NCBI GenBank assembly: GCA_013396635.1
Contig: WBMW01002277.1
Coordinates: forward strand, 648,983 to 712,982
From: Penelope pileata
Taxonomy: Eukaryota; Chordata; Aves; Galliformes; Cracidae
DNA length: 64,000 nt
Direction: 5' to 3'
In this document: positions 13,901 through 26,100 of the stretch, in pieces
Layout: the number at the start of each line of letters is the position of its first letter
How positions within the stretch are numbered: position 1 is the first letter of the stretch
Translations under genes and position numbers: made by a program
The notes under the pieces: model-generated
What the model was told of the DNA's origin: nothing
Seen by the model: the letters and a program-made list of their open reading frames with translations, nothing else
Database searches by the model: none

Positions 13901-15883
13901 AGCAAATGAACCTTGCTGTCAAAAAGGGACCAAATCCCTTACAAATAGGGTAAACCAGAACAGGTATGATTAATGAAATAGTTTAAAGCAATTTGTTTCT
14001 TCAGTAATAGTTAAACTGGTTATATATGTATGAAGGAGGGAGCTATAGGCATGCCATTTACAGGTACAACTTTGACTAGAAATCTTATTCAGCAGGTAGC
14101 TGTACATTAACAGTGACTGCCAATGCAAATTGCTCAAAGGATACCTCAGAATGGTGTTACCTTGCACATATTTCAAACAATTTTATTCGTCAAAGTCAAG
14201 GTCACCTTCTTGGAAAAGCTGAACAGATCTCAGTGGGTCCAAGTAAAAGCTATGGGAAGTTGTGTGACATACAGGCTGGACAGTACAGCTGGCCAAATAA
14301 ACTCTTCTGAACAACAGACATTCCGTAACAAGAAGCAAAGACCAATCCCTCTCCCCCAATAGCACTGTAAAGGCACTTCAAATCAGTAAGATGAAACACA
14401 TCTGATTTACAGGTTTCCAAAAAATAAAAAAGCTTAAGAAACATACTCTTTATTTGTATCTTGAAAACAGAAAGAAAAATGTAAGGATGTAACATTTTGG
14501 TAAGACTTAGCTTGCAATGAGAACAGCAAGTACAACCTGATGAAATTCTTGCAAAATTTACCACAAAGACCCAAGCACTCGGTAGACTTTGTCCCAAGGA
14601 ATTCGAAGATCACTACTCGTGTTGCATAAAGCCAAAGATCTTTCATCTACCAGAGGAGTTACCTAGATCTCGAGCTGAGATCAAGCACCAGCTGCACTGC
14701 TACCACAGACCTATTTCAACACCCTTGAGAACCACCTGAGCATTGGCCCCCAGGAAGACAAAGGTTACCTTTCCTTTACATTTTCTTACCCTTCCTAGCA
14801 ATAACACTTCTAAGGCCCTTAGAAGAAATCTCCCTATTTCTGGTGCTGGCAATTACCTTTGTTTCTTTCAGGATCTGGCATATTGCATCTATAACAGGTA
14901 TTCCAATTAAAAAAAAAAAAAATCATGAAAAAGCAGCATTACAGACTGAGAAAAAGAAACTGAAGTAATTTGGATTCTCTTCTAATCTGAGCAAATAGTG
15001 AAAGACTGAAAAGCAGTGAAAAAAGTGATTTACATATTCATTAACTAATTTGTATAATCATAAGATTTAAAAGGTCATTACTGGAACACCTGCCTGTTAG
15101 CAGATGTAGAAGAACGAAGGCCAACGAACACAGTTTTTATAAGGATGTTGATAGATAAACAGTTGGCAGATCTACAGCTACCTGCTGTGGCAGCATCAGT
15201 GTTTTTGGCTCAGGCTACTGCTGTGGATAAAATAAATCTTCTGGAATTCACGTATCCATACACGTACTGACTCTCCTGTTGCAAAATCTGACATTTTATT
15301 AAAGGTGTGATTACTTTTTTAAAAAAAAATCAACATTCCAGCTAAATAAGATTCTACAAAGTAGTAAAGTTTTATGCACAAGATAACTTAGAAACTACAA
15401 CAGCAAGATGCCTGCTTAGATAGTGAAACAGCATTGTGCACAGATCCTGATCAAGAACAAAGAGTCTGTCTTAATGTAGGTAGATCTGCTAATGTCAGTG
15501 TCCGTGCCACTCAGTAACACCGGAAATCCCAAAGGGCCATTTGTACAGACACTACATGGGAAGCATCCTGTCCCATCCTGTAGATAACTGTTAGATATCC
15601 AAGTCTAACTAGTCACTGTATGCTACCTGTACAGTCTCTGCCTGAATCACTGTCTGGGGATGTCCACTGGATCTACTTCTAAAACAGGCAAAAACGTAGC
15701 ATTATGAACTGAAGACATCTAATGTATAGACGCCTCCATTAAGGCAAAATAACATTCTGCAATCAGCAGAGTATTACTAGAGAGCATCTGTTCACATCAA
15801 CAAATGGCTTACATGTCTGCGTCACCTGCGGTATTAATTCATAAAAATAGCTAAATATAAAGCAATTGAACTTAATTAAATTG
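10973..15883. other. Intergenic, no gene seen
   Basis: AT-rich sequence between two CR1 elements. The longest frame (minus, 14250-14597, 115 codons) resembles nothing I know and has no splice context. No RNA gene was recognised. Confidence 0.6.
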
Positions 15884-16716
15884 AGAAGAAGCTCAGGGGA
15901 TAACGTAGTCCAATCTCCAGCTCAGGCAGGAATAACTACAAAATTATGTCACATTGGTGAGTCAAGTTCTTGTCATCTCCAAGGATGGAACTTCCACAGT
16001 CTTTCTGGTAAAACTGCTCCTGTTTCACTTCGTTTCATTTCACTTTCATCAGGAAAAAAATTTCTTTTGTCCACTAAGTATTTCTCTTGCTGCAACTTGT
16101 GTACCTCGATGTGTACCTCTGAGAAAAGTCTTTTTGTAATCCTCATCGCGTAGGTGAAGACAGCAGTAAGATTGCTCTCCTGCACTAAGCTGTAATACGG
16201 AATTAGTCCATTACAGGTGGAGGGTTTTGCATGTCCCTAGGTTGAACTCTATGGGATTTGTTGTTCCTTATGTCCCGTTGTCAGGATTCCACTGCAATGG
16301 GCAACATTACTCCTCAAGCATATCAGCCACTGCTCCCAAGCTGGGGTCCTCTGCCAACTGACTGAGGTTGCATTTCACCCCGTGGCTGAGGCCGTTGATG
16401 AACAGTTAAACAGTACTGGCAACAGCATCTGCCGTGAGGAATGCCACTAGGGACCACTATGACTTTGTCGCACCGTTACTCTTAAAGCCTGATGGTCCAG
16501 CCAGTCTCCTGCCTTATATGTAGGGTGGAATACAGTCCGTGTAAGCCTGTGTAAACAGTATTTCTAAGGACAGGAAAGGTGACATCCTCTGCTCTCATTT
16601 CATTCACAAAAGGGAAGTAAATGAGATTGGCCAGGAACAATCTGCCCCTTCTGAATTCATGCTGGCAATACCCAATCACCTTTTTGCCCTTCATGTGTCT
16701 TGACATCCATAGCTTC
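15884..16716 (-). mobile_element. Degraded CR1 LINE copy or copies downstream of NCAPG2
   Basis: Minus-strand CR1 text throughout: GTAGTCCAATCTCCAGCTCA, GATGGAACTTCCACAGTCTT, GTACCTCTGAGAAAAGTCT, GAAGACAGCAGTAAGAT, then GATGGTCCAGCCAGT, CATGCTGGCAATACCCAATC and TTGCCCTTCATGTGTCTTGA. Many indels suggest an old insertion. It lies some 170 bases beyond the NCAPG2 poly(A) candidate. Confidence 0.8.
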
Positions 16717-16869
16717 CCAGAACATCCTCTATAAATTTCCCAGGAACTGAGGCTATGTGCTACCTCAGTAGCATATAAGACAATACAATTATCATTTGTT
16801 TTATAAAAACAAATATACTAATTTTTTTTACTTTCCCCTAAATATGACATTTTTATATAAAACAATCTC

Positions 16870-17112
16870 CTTACAGGTCCTTCAGAGTCTTTAATACTAC
16901 ATTATTTCTATACACACCTTTATACATTTTGCTTGCTTTAAATGTACAAAATAGCAGAAAATAAATCTTAATTATTAATAAGTTTACAAGACAATCTTAC
17001 GTTTTTATAAACAGTACATCTTTCCTTCCCTTAGTTTTCGTGACAAAAGCTTCCACGTGGTCAAGGATTCAAAAGTTCATCCAAAATTTTCAGAGATGAT
17101 TCATACAGGATT
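16870..17112 (-). CDS. NCAPG2: NCAPG2 exon 28: last coding codons (17061-17112) and 3' UTR
   Basis: After acceptor GTTTCAG the exon completes an Arg codon, reads ILYESSLKILDELLNP and stops at TGA (17063-17061). Human ends LYESSSRTLGELLNS, so the C-terminus is confirmed. A minus-strand ATTAAA at 16895-16890 is the nearest poly(A) signal, giving a 3' UTR of roughly 190 nt. That end is inferred and a longer 3' UTR is possible. The 4.8-kb intron 17113-21876 shows no recognisable repeat or exon. Confidence 0.85.
16890..16895 (-). terminator. NCAPG2: Candidate NCAPG2 poly(A) signal ATTAAA
   Basis: The variant signal ATTAAA reads on the minus strand about 165 bases past the stop codon. It is the first AATAAA-like hexamer I see downstream. 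Cleavage would be expected 10-30 bases further left. Confidence 0.4.
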
Positions 17113-20100
17113 CTGAAACTGCATAAAACAATGCACAACACAATTAGAAAATAGTAATGCTAAAATCAGTCCTCAACTGTTTGATTCTGAGAGGATAGCT
17201 AGCTACTCCATCTATTTGACAAGTTATTCCATTAAAAAATTAAATATGCCTTTACAAAATTACCTTTGAAACAGCTGTTTTCCTGCTGACCATCTCTAGC
17301 TATAATCTCCAGCAAATCAGTTTAATTGGCTAGCTCAATTCAAGCACATTTTTAAATATTTCAACATATTTCTACAAATTTAGAAGCACCAACTCCTCAC
17401 AGCATTTTTATTTTTTTTTAAACATAGTCAAATCCTTGACTACTAGTTCATTCTAAAGCCAATTTTCATTCTTCTACTTTTTCTGTTCTTCCTCATTCTT
17501 CAGTCTTCATGATTTTTCTCAACTCTGCTCATTTTATTCCCAAGCCTGAGCTTTCTGTCTTTTCCTTATTAACAACCGTGTCCTTCAGCTGCTTACACAC
17601 CCGGATTAGTCACTTTCTCGCTCTCCTGTTTCACATTACTCCCTAAACAGCCTCAAAATTCAGCTCTGAAATTTCCATTTGGAAGGCCCTTTTTATTTGC
17701 TTGCATTCCCTGTAAGCAGCACTCACAAGGCTACCCTTCGTAGTTGCATTCTCAAACAACTTCTGCTAATGATGCTCTGAGATACCCTAAAAAGACAGAA
17801 AGACTTTGGTCTTCTGGCAGAACATTATTTCATCATTTCAGTGTCAACCACTATCAACTTTATCCTTCATGTTACTTTGTTTTTATTATTGTTGTTACAG
17901 TCTCAAGAAGCAAAGTTAGTCAGATATTAGTCATGATGAGGTAGGGCACTCATTAAGAGACACCAAGGCCAGAAATACGAAGGGGAACTCTGCACTTTCT
18001 TAGCAGTATATTGCATGTCAGGTCGTCCTGACCTCAGACTGCCATGGTGGTGTCACACACTTCTCCTTTCTAATGTTAATAGCCTTCAAGACATAAGGAC
18101 AAAATAACCTAGGATTAAAATGTACTACAAAGTTGGTGTGACTAGTTAAGCACCGTGGTACACAGTGCTATGTCGTATAATTTTAGCTACAGTTTAAGGC
18201 TAATGGAACGGTACTTCTGTAAAGTAGGACCCTGCACCAGCAACACGCTGGTCAAGCTGCACACAGGGACATGTCACATTCAAAACAACTGCAAGGCTGC
18301 CCAGGCAGCCAAGGTAAAGTCACTGTTAGCAGGTGCCATTGCAGTGAACTTGTTGATATGTGGCAGACAAACCATACACAAAGTTACACTACAAAGCAAG
18401 GCAAGAATCATTATTCACAGAGGCAGTAAGTGTGTAATAAAGACACTGGGAAGCCAGCTAAATGATAATACTAAAGAAATATTTTTCAGCACATCCATTA
18501 GGCTCAGTTTAGATTCTGGTGCCCATACACTGAGATGCTGATTAAAGTAAATACAGAATATCAAGAACAAGGTATTATTTCACAGCATGTTCATACAGCA
18601 TGGAACCCTTTTCTCTAGCCTCCAAATCACTGCACTGGCAGCTCTATTAGCATCTTTTTTGCTAGAAATAAATAGTTGCATTTTATAAACTAAATTAACG
18701 CGTGTGCCATTACTCTTGAGGAAATTCTCTCAATATACAATATGCTGTCCAGAATTTTAAAGTGCACTGAACAGCAATTTTAGACCCACAGGGCCTTCTT
18801 AAACTGCTAGCTCAGCTGAAGAGGGAAGACTAATTTACAAGGAAAAGTTTTGCTTCTATAAATTAGTGTAACAATCCCTTGTTTAATGGCAGCACTTTAA
18901 GTACTCCACCCGACAGGTTTCTCACTTGTTTCTCTTTTTGTTAATACGTAATGGATTACTTCTAAGTTTTACATGCTGGCACAGAATGTCAGGTCTCTGG
19001 GGAAATCTGTTTCCTAGCTTACCATTTCCTAGTATACCTGAGTATTGAATAAAATTATCTACCAGAGTTGTTACGAGATAATATGCTCAGCAGCAAGTAG
19101 TAATAACCCGAGAAGTATGAGGCAAAACACAGCAATGTCTCAGCATGCACCTGCGCAGCACTGCGTGCTTGCAGCCCTGTGCTCAAAGCAGCAATCCCAC
19201 CTCTCCCTCGCAGCATGCCATCCCCAACATTTTGGGGTTTGCAGAGTGAGGAAAGACAATGGTAAGGTAGTTTCCGAACAACAGTGCACGATTCAGACTG
19301 CCTATAACCACACTTCAGCCATACATCAGCACAGGAGTACCAGAGCCCTACAGACGGCACGTCAGCAGACACGACAGGCCCAGCCTGCTCCACCGTAATG
19401 TCTGTCTGAGAAAGTGCAAACACTCTATAAACTAATCAAGGAAAACCTAACAACTAAAGAGCTTCCTCCTAACCTTTTCCAACATTAATTTGTTTACTCT
19501 TCTGGAGAGAGGGGGGGAAAAAGCCACCAACTCAACATATTTGTGGGTGTTCTTATCTGTACAATTACATAATTCTCATAAATTCAGAAGCTACCACACA
19601 GCTCTGCTGAAATATTTTGTTATTGTACTGGAATTCCGATCAGGGCTGTAAATACTTCCCATCACCACGTTTGTCCTCCTAAGCCTTTGTCTGCAACTCT
19701 GTCTGGCTTTTGTATGGCAGAACGGCAGCCGTTCACCTATCACAAACTTAAAGCACTGTGTAGCATCTCAGGCTCTTCACCTGCCCCAGCTTCCAGGTTG
19801 ACTTGTCCCTGTTCAGTGGGCAGAGATGTTCACATGCAGTCATAAAGCAATTATCTGTGTTCATACTGAAATTTCTAGTCAGTAGTGCACTCAAGTGGTA
19901 GCAATTATTCATTTTAACGTGCCTATTTATTTAATCACGTTAAGATATGCTTTAAATTCTCAGCCTTTTCTTGATTAAAAGAATTGTATAACTGGATCGT
20001 AATACTCTGATCATCTTTCTTTCCCAGATGATAATTATCATTTCAAAAAATATTTTGGTGTAACACTTGGCAACCCAGAGTTAAATGATTTAACAAAAAA

Positions 20101-23100
20101 TTGTTTATTTTTGCTTGAGTTTGGAGCTAGGTCTCAAAAGAACTTTGTTCTCAGTCCCACCACTGAAACGAGCTACCCAGGCAGCAGTCACTACCATGAA
20201 ATCTTACAAGTGCAATCATGCTGTGATTTTTTACTTTATAAGAGGATTTTTTAAAAATTGATTTTATATGTTACACGAGCATAATGTCCTCTATAGAAAC
20301 CACTCAACATCTAAACAGCAATATTTGTGTTTTCTGATTACTTACGTCACACAGGAAAGGGAAAGGTGAGCTGTTGCTTCTGCTTTGATTTGTTGAGTTT
20401 TGTTACTTTGTATTTTAATAAATCTGATTTATTGATTGTACATAACTGAAGTGGCTCATATAAATCAAACTGTTCTGTTCTATTTCTTAAGATTACATAT
20501 GTCAATTAAAAAGGAGGTACGTAATGCCCTTGAGGCTCTCATACAGTAAGAGATTTAAATGACCACGTGGGTATTTTATTTGCAAAAAAAGCTACCACCG
20601 TATTGTACTGTCCTGCATGTAAAGCTTTTTTCTTTTTTCTTGGAAAAATCCTGTTTACCTTCTGCACTTCTGAACCGCATTTAAGAGTTTAATTTACTGC
20701 CACAACCCTTTAAATGTTCTTCCACTGCCAGAACAAATTACTGTAGCTGTTGGGCTACTTGACAGAACTCAAGTGCAGATTCCTCACGCTCAGGCCAACG
20801 TGGTGCCCTGCTAACTTCTCTCTGTACAGATGAACGTCCATAATCAGTTCAGTTCTTTATTCAGTTATTCCTCTACCATCTTGTTCAATATCCTAAAGAA
20901 TTATTTTCTGCAGAATAAGTTATCTTTTCTGTTATGCACTAGTAGGAAAGATGGGAAACAAACATGAAAATAAATAATTTTTCTTGTCTGCAGCATGCCT
21001 ACCCTTCTCCATCACTCACCGTACCAAGCAGGAGATCCAGGGAACTCTAAGTGTGTTTCTGAAGTACATTAAAAACAAGGTACCTTATTTCAATTCCACT
21101 AGTGTGCTTTCTTCACAGCCTATGTTAGTGCTTTTAATGTCTACCTTGCCTGTTTTCTGTTTCTGTGGGTGATTCAATAATGAGGCAGAGATCAAATGTT
21201 AGGAAAAAAAAAATAGGAACTAAGGAATTTTGAAACACTTAAGGCCAAACTGTTCATCCTAATTGTCTGCCTTAGGCAGGTCTGGAATACATGCTTGGAA
21301 ATGCAACATAGCCAATCATATTCAAGACACTCATCCCTAAAAAATCTGAAAGTCAACCACACAGGGCAGTGAAATCTCAAAAGAGAGCAAAATAAAATAA
21401 ACTCTGGAAAGGTCTTGAAGTCATGGTTGTATTCAGTTGATTTTTTAACATCTGCATACAAATGGATTAATAAACCTAATGCCAAACTGTGGTAGAGAAA
21501 ACTTCTAGAAAAATGTGGTAGAAAAATCTTATTTCTAAATGGAAAATAGACTGCTTGCTTTGTCCTACAGCTGCTGCAAACAGAACAGAATTTCAGAGTA
21601 CTGCAATATACAGGATTAAGTCATAACACATTGAAATTAAATGCCAAAAAACCCCCCAAACTGAAATAAATTTGTAAAGATTACAATCACAGCAAGTGTA
21701 TGGGCAGGAAATTTAATACTGTGCTGAGCTCAATATCTCACAAGGTTTTTACCCACTATTTTAAAACTTGCAATCATTCAGAATGCTCCAACTGTATTAC
21801 AAAAGTATAGAACACAGCCATGTATTGCAGAAAGGGTATAGGTGAGGTTAGTGCTCATTTCCCAAAGCAAATTTACCTTTCAGTACTGCTAGATTCCTCT
21901 GTGGCAGCCTCCTTGTGTGCTACCAGCTTTCTTTGAATGACAGCTGCAATATCCTTTAGAAGTGTAGTTTTGTGCCTACCTGTTTGAAATGATTAGGAGA
22001 AGTTGGACAAAAATACTGCATCAAAAAAAAAAAAAAAAGCTCTTGCAAATTTACAGAGTATCTTTTTAACACAAAAAAATCTTTAATTAAAGATTAGATA
22101 GCGACAATAGATTTTCACTGCCCTAGATTAATTACTGTGTGTTTCAGCACACCAAATATAGAGACAGAGCCAAGGAGGTAGCAGATAGTTGTGTTTTTCA
22201 ACTCACTACAAAAATTCAAAGTCCAAAGCCTAACACCACCATAGTCAAGTGATAGTGCCTGTTGTCTTAGTTATTGTCATAGTGCCTGTTGAATTGTCTT
22301 CTGAAAAATAGCCAATCAAAAAAAGAACACATAGATAGATATATAGTACAGAAAAGGTTTGACTGACCTTTAATCACGATCACAATGCAGAGCGTAGCTG
22401 TGAGATTAAAAATCCCTTCAATTTCTTCAGAGAGAATGCATTCCAGTAACTCATTTAAAAATGACCTAAGGAAGAAGTAAAGCAAATATACTTTCTAAAT
22501 CATGTTTCTTTCAAGATAGACCAGAACACAACAAGCCTGTGATTATACTACTCTGCCACCACAGCTCCAAAGATACCATTCAGGACAAAGGAGCACTTAG
22601 TGGGTGATGGAAAACTACAAGCCGCGTCTGGAACTAGGAGCATGTTTGAGGCAGCAAAATGATAAATTGTTGGGGAAGAAAAATAAAAGGTTTTTTACAC
22701 AGAATAAGTGGCTTTTATGAGAGATGAAGAGCTCATGGAGTATTTTGGGAAGAATAGTCTGAAAAAAGTACTAGGTACACTGGAACTTAACTTGTGTGAT
22801 TTACAGTGAACTTTCTAACTTTAATTTCTACTGAAGTTTAAAATACATTATATGACTCCAGTGGATTGTGAGTAACAACTCATGCCCTGAAATCTATTAC
22901 TACTTGTAGCTCAATTAGAACCTGGAGTTTAATTAACATTTTGTTCTTAAATGTGTATGTCATAAAAAATAAATCGAAGTGTTTCCAATTAGAAAAAAAA
23001 AAACAGTGAAGAGCTTTTATATCAAAATATAGGGCCTGGATACTTCAAAAAGGTTTTGAGTTTTACGTAGCCATTCTTTCTTATGAAGGAAAAAAAGCCA

Positions 23101-26100
23101 AGATGTATGATTAAAGAACACAATTAGATGAACAGGCTAGTAAATAAGAACTGTTAGAAGTTTAAAAAAAAAAAAAAAAAAAAGCACATGAAGAACTCCC
23201 CAGTCAATGTATCTCCAAGACTGTGGTAATGCAGGTGAATTTAATTACCATCCAGTTTCTCGAAATTTATTTAAATTCAGAAATTAAAACTTTATTGCAC
23301 ACATATAAGCTGTTCTGTTACTAACAGCCTCAGACAACTAAATGGAGAAAGGTTTACCTGACCACACTGACTGACTTCACAATTATGGCCATTAAACTGC
23401 TTGAAAGAGGTGGAAGGTCCGAAACAGCCTTTGGTATAGTCAAGTCTCCATCACTGGAAGCCTAAAAAAAGAAACAGTCAACAACTCCTGTAAACTAAGA
23501 AGTATACATATACAGAAAATAGCCAGGCAAATCTCCAGTTTGGTAATTGCACTGAAGACCTATCCTTAATTGGAAGAAACATTTGCCTGTATTCTTTGAA
23601 CAGCCTTAAACCAATTGTGTACTGTCCAAATTAACAAAAAAAAATTAAATGAAAAAGGCTAAAACTAAACCAAATAAACAGCATCACAAGAAATATTCTT
23701 CACAGTTTTGCTGCACATGAGTGTATTACTGGTCACTGTGTATAACTGCATGAGAAACCGAACAGAAAGGAGCATCCTTTGTGACTCCACGCTTAAGTAA
23801 GCAACAATTCCTAAGCATAACTTAGATGCCAGCGATTCTCTGGGTCAGCTCTTCTTGGTATCAAGCTCTGAATAGCATGGCAGGTATTTAGTTAGAACTG
23901 AGGTTTTGATTTAGTAGCACAACAACAGGGAAAGGAAAAGCTGCACACGTAAGCACAGCAAAAGAGAGAATTCATTCCCTTCTTCCCATTGGTAAGCACT
24001 TGTCAAGCCACCTCCTGGAAAGCCAGGCCTCTGCAAGCTTGATGGTTGCTGGGAAAGACAAATGCCATAACCACAGATGATCCCCTTTGTCCTCCTTTCC
24101 CTGAACTTCTATTGCTGAGCACATTATCTGGTATGCAGTGTGCCTGTGGTCAGTCAGGGTCAGCTGCCATGGCTGAGGGAAAGTCTTGACACCCTGCAAG
24201 CACCGCTCAGCAACAGCCACAACTTGCTGGTGGGCCAGCAGCACTGCTCTGGACTCAAATGCAAAGCACAGCACCACAGGGGCTGCGATGAAGTTAACTC
24301 GTTCAGAGTAGGGTCCTCCAGACCCAGAACAAATATATGTACGAAGAACTTTTCAAACAAACAAACAAACATATTTGTTTATCCCCAACACTGCTAATTT
24401 CTGAAATTTTCTGTCAGATTCAAGTAGTAACCTAGGTATCAGGACAGGTGTCTGTTCTTACATGTGTTTATAAACCTGAGAGATGCATTTTAATATCAAA
24501 CTATGGCAACTAAAATTTCCTGTTTGCTCCATGCCGAAACACACAAAATATTCATTTGCAGCACAAAAATCACATTTCCTGCACACAGCTTTATCCTTCC
24601 AACGTTATCTTTAAGAAGCAGTCAGCATGAACTTTACCTTCTGTAGCACACTGCTTATCTCTGCCAGTACTGCAGCCAGGAGAGTAGAGAGCACGCCCTG
24701 CTGAACTGCCGGGCACAGGGAACGCCAGCACTGCACTGCGTGGATGAAATCTCCAAGAGGCGTTTGAATAGAGCGGATCAACTAAAACCAAAGAAAACAG
24801 ATCAGCTGTTTGGGATTGCGTGACTGTAATTAAAATATTTCAGCAAACTCTTCTCTAAAAAGAAGCGCAGATCACATCTTGGAAGTCCTTGTTTTTCAGA
24901 AATCCTAAAAAGCAGAACATCGGATTTTCCACTGCGATCCACCTATCTCACTACTCCTTTCTCTGCTATAAAATGCAAGAAGCTAACTTCCCTGTGAAGA
25001 ACTTTGGGACTTGAACCACATATTGAAGCTGATATAATTCATGCCGAAACAAACCTATAAAATAGCCGTGATTTCTTTTTGTTCCCAAGATTAGAATGTA
25101 TATAATCAAATTCCTTTCTCTAGATTGAGAACATTCATTTCCAGTGAAGATGAGGTTGATAAAGTAGCTATGAGGGGTAGGGCAGTTTGAGATCATTGCT
25201 AACAGAACACATTGTTCTCTGGTTTACTAGTTTTTCCTCTCACAAGACCAAGAATGGTTAAAAAAAAAAAAAANGATGTGGAAACAGAATAAAATTAGAA
25301 AAAATAACTGAAAATATAATAAGATATCAAATGGAATAATGGCTTTGAAGTTAACACCACTTCACATTTGAGTAGAAGGATTCATCTCCATATGGCAGCA
25401 ATTTTAAGCGTAATACCTGAATCCCTTCTGCCTGTTGTCTCTTGATTCTGCACGCGACACATTCTAGAACTTTCTGGAAGACACTCTGCACAGCATGGAG
25501 AAGGTTTGCTGCTTCATCCGGCTCAGTGCTTTGAGTCAAAGAAGCCTCAGTGATTTCTTTTAGCGCGCACAGTAACACTGGAGTACAAGAGCTACCTCTC
25601 TCTAGAGAAGGAGATAAATAGCACAATACAACAATTGTCAGGAGACATTCTTCAGGTACAAACTTAGAATGAAACTCAGTTCTATACATAAACAGCGACA
25701 GTTTCCAAGCCTAGATAATGCACTGAGTTCCTGAGCACCTATAGCTGAAATTTTCATACATTTCCATTAGTATTTTATTAAGTGTAACTCCAGCGTTCCT
25801 TCAAAAAATTCTTGAAGTGCACAGATTAGAATCGTAGATTTCTTCAGGAACTGAGCTTTAATTCTGTCTCTACTGTCAACATAACTTTCCAAACATGAGC
25901 CAAATTTAAACTGTACTACAATGGTGTCTCCTAAGACATAAGTATCAATGATCTGTATATCACACAGCAGTAACTGGAACACAACAGCAAGGAAAAAATA
26001 TTAGTTATCAACAAAGACCTGATTCTGGACTGCTTCTCTGCTTGTTTACAGTTTTCTGAAATGCTGCTGTTACTTCTGACCATATTATTGATACTAGCAC

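Noticed and set aside
15866..16153. 95-codon plus-strand frame
   Set aside because: It falls inside a degraded minus-strand CR1 copy and is a by-product of that repeat.
18155..18541. 128-codon plus-strand frame in the last NCAPG2 intron
   Set aside because: No similarity recognised, no splice sites at its ends, and the flanking exons already join in phase.
19045..19423. Opposing frames of 117 and 122 codons
   Set aside because: Overlapping frames on both strands in intronic DNA, with no recognisable protein on either.
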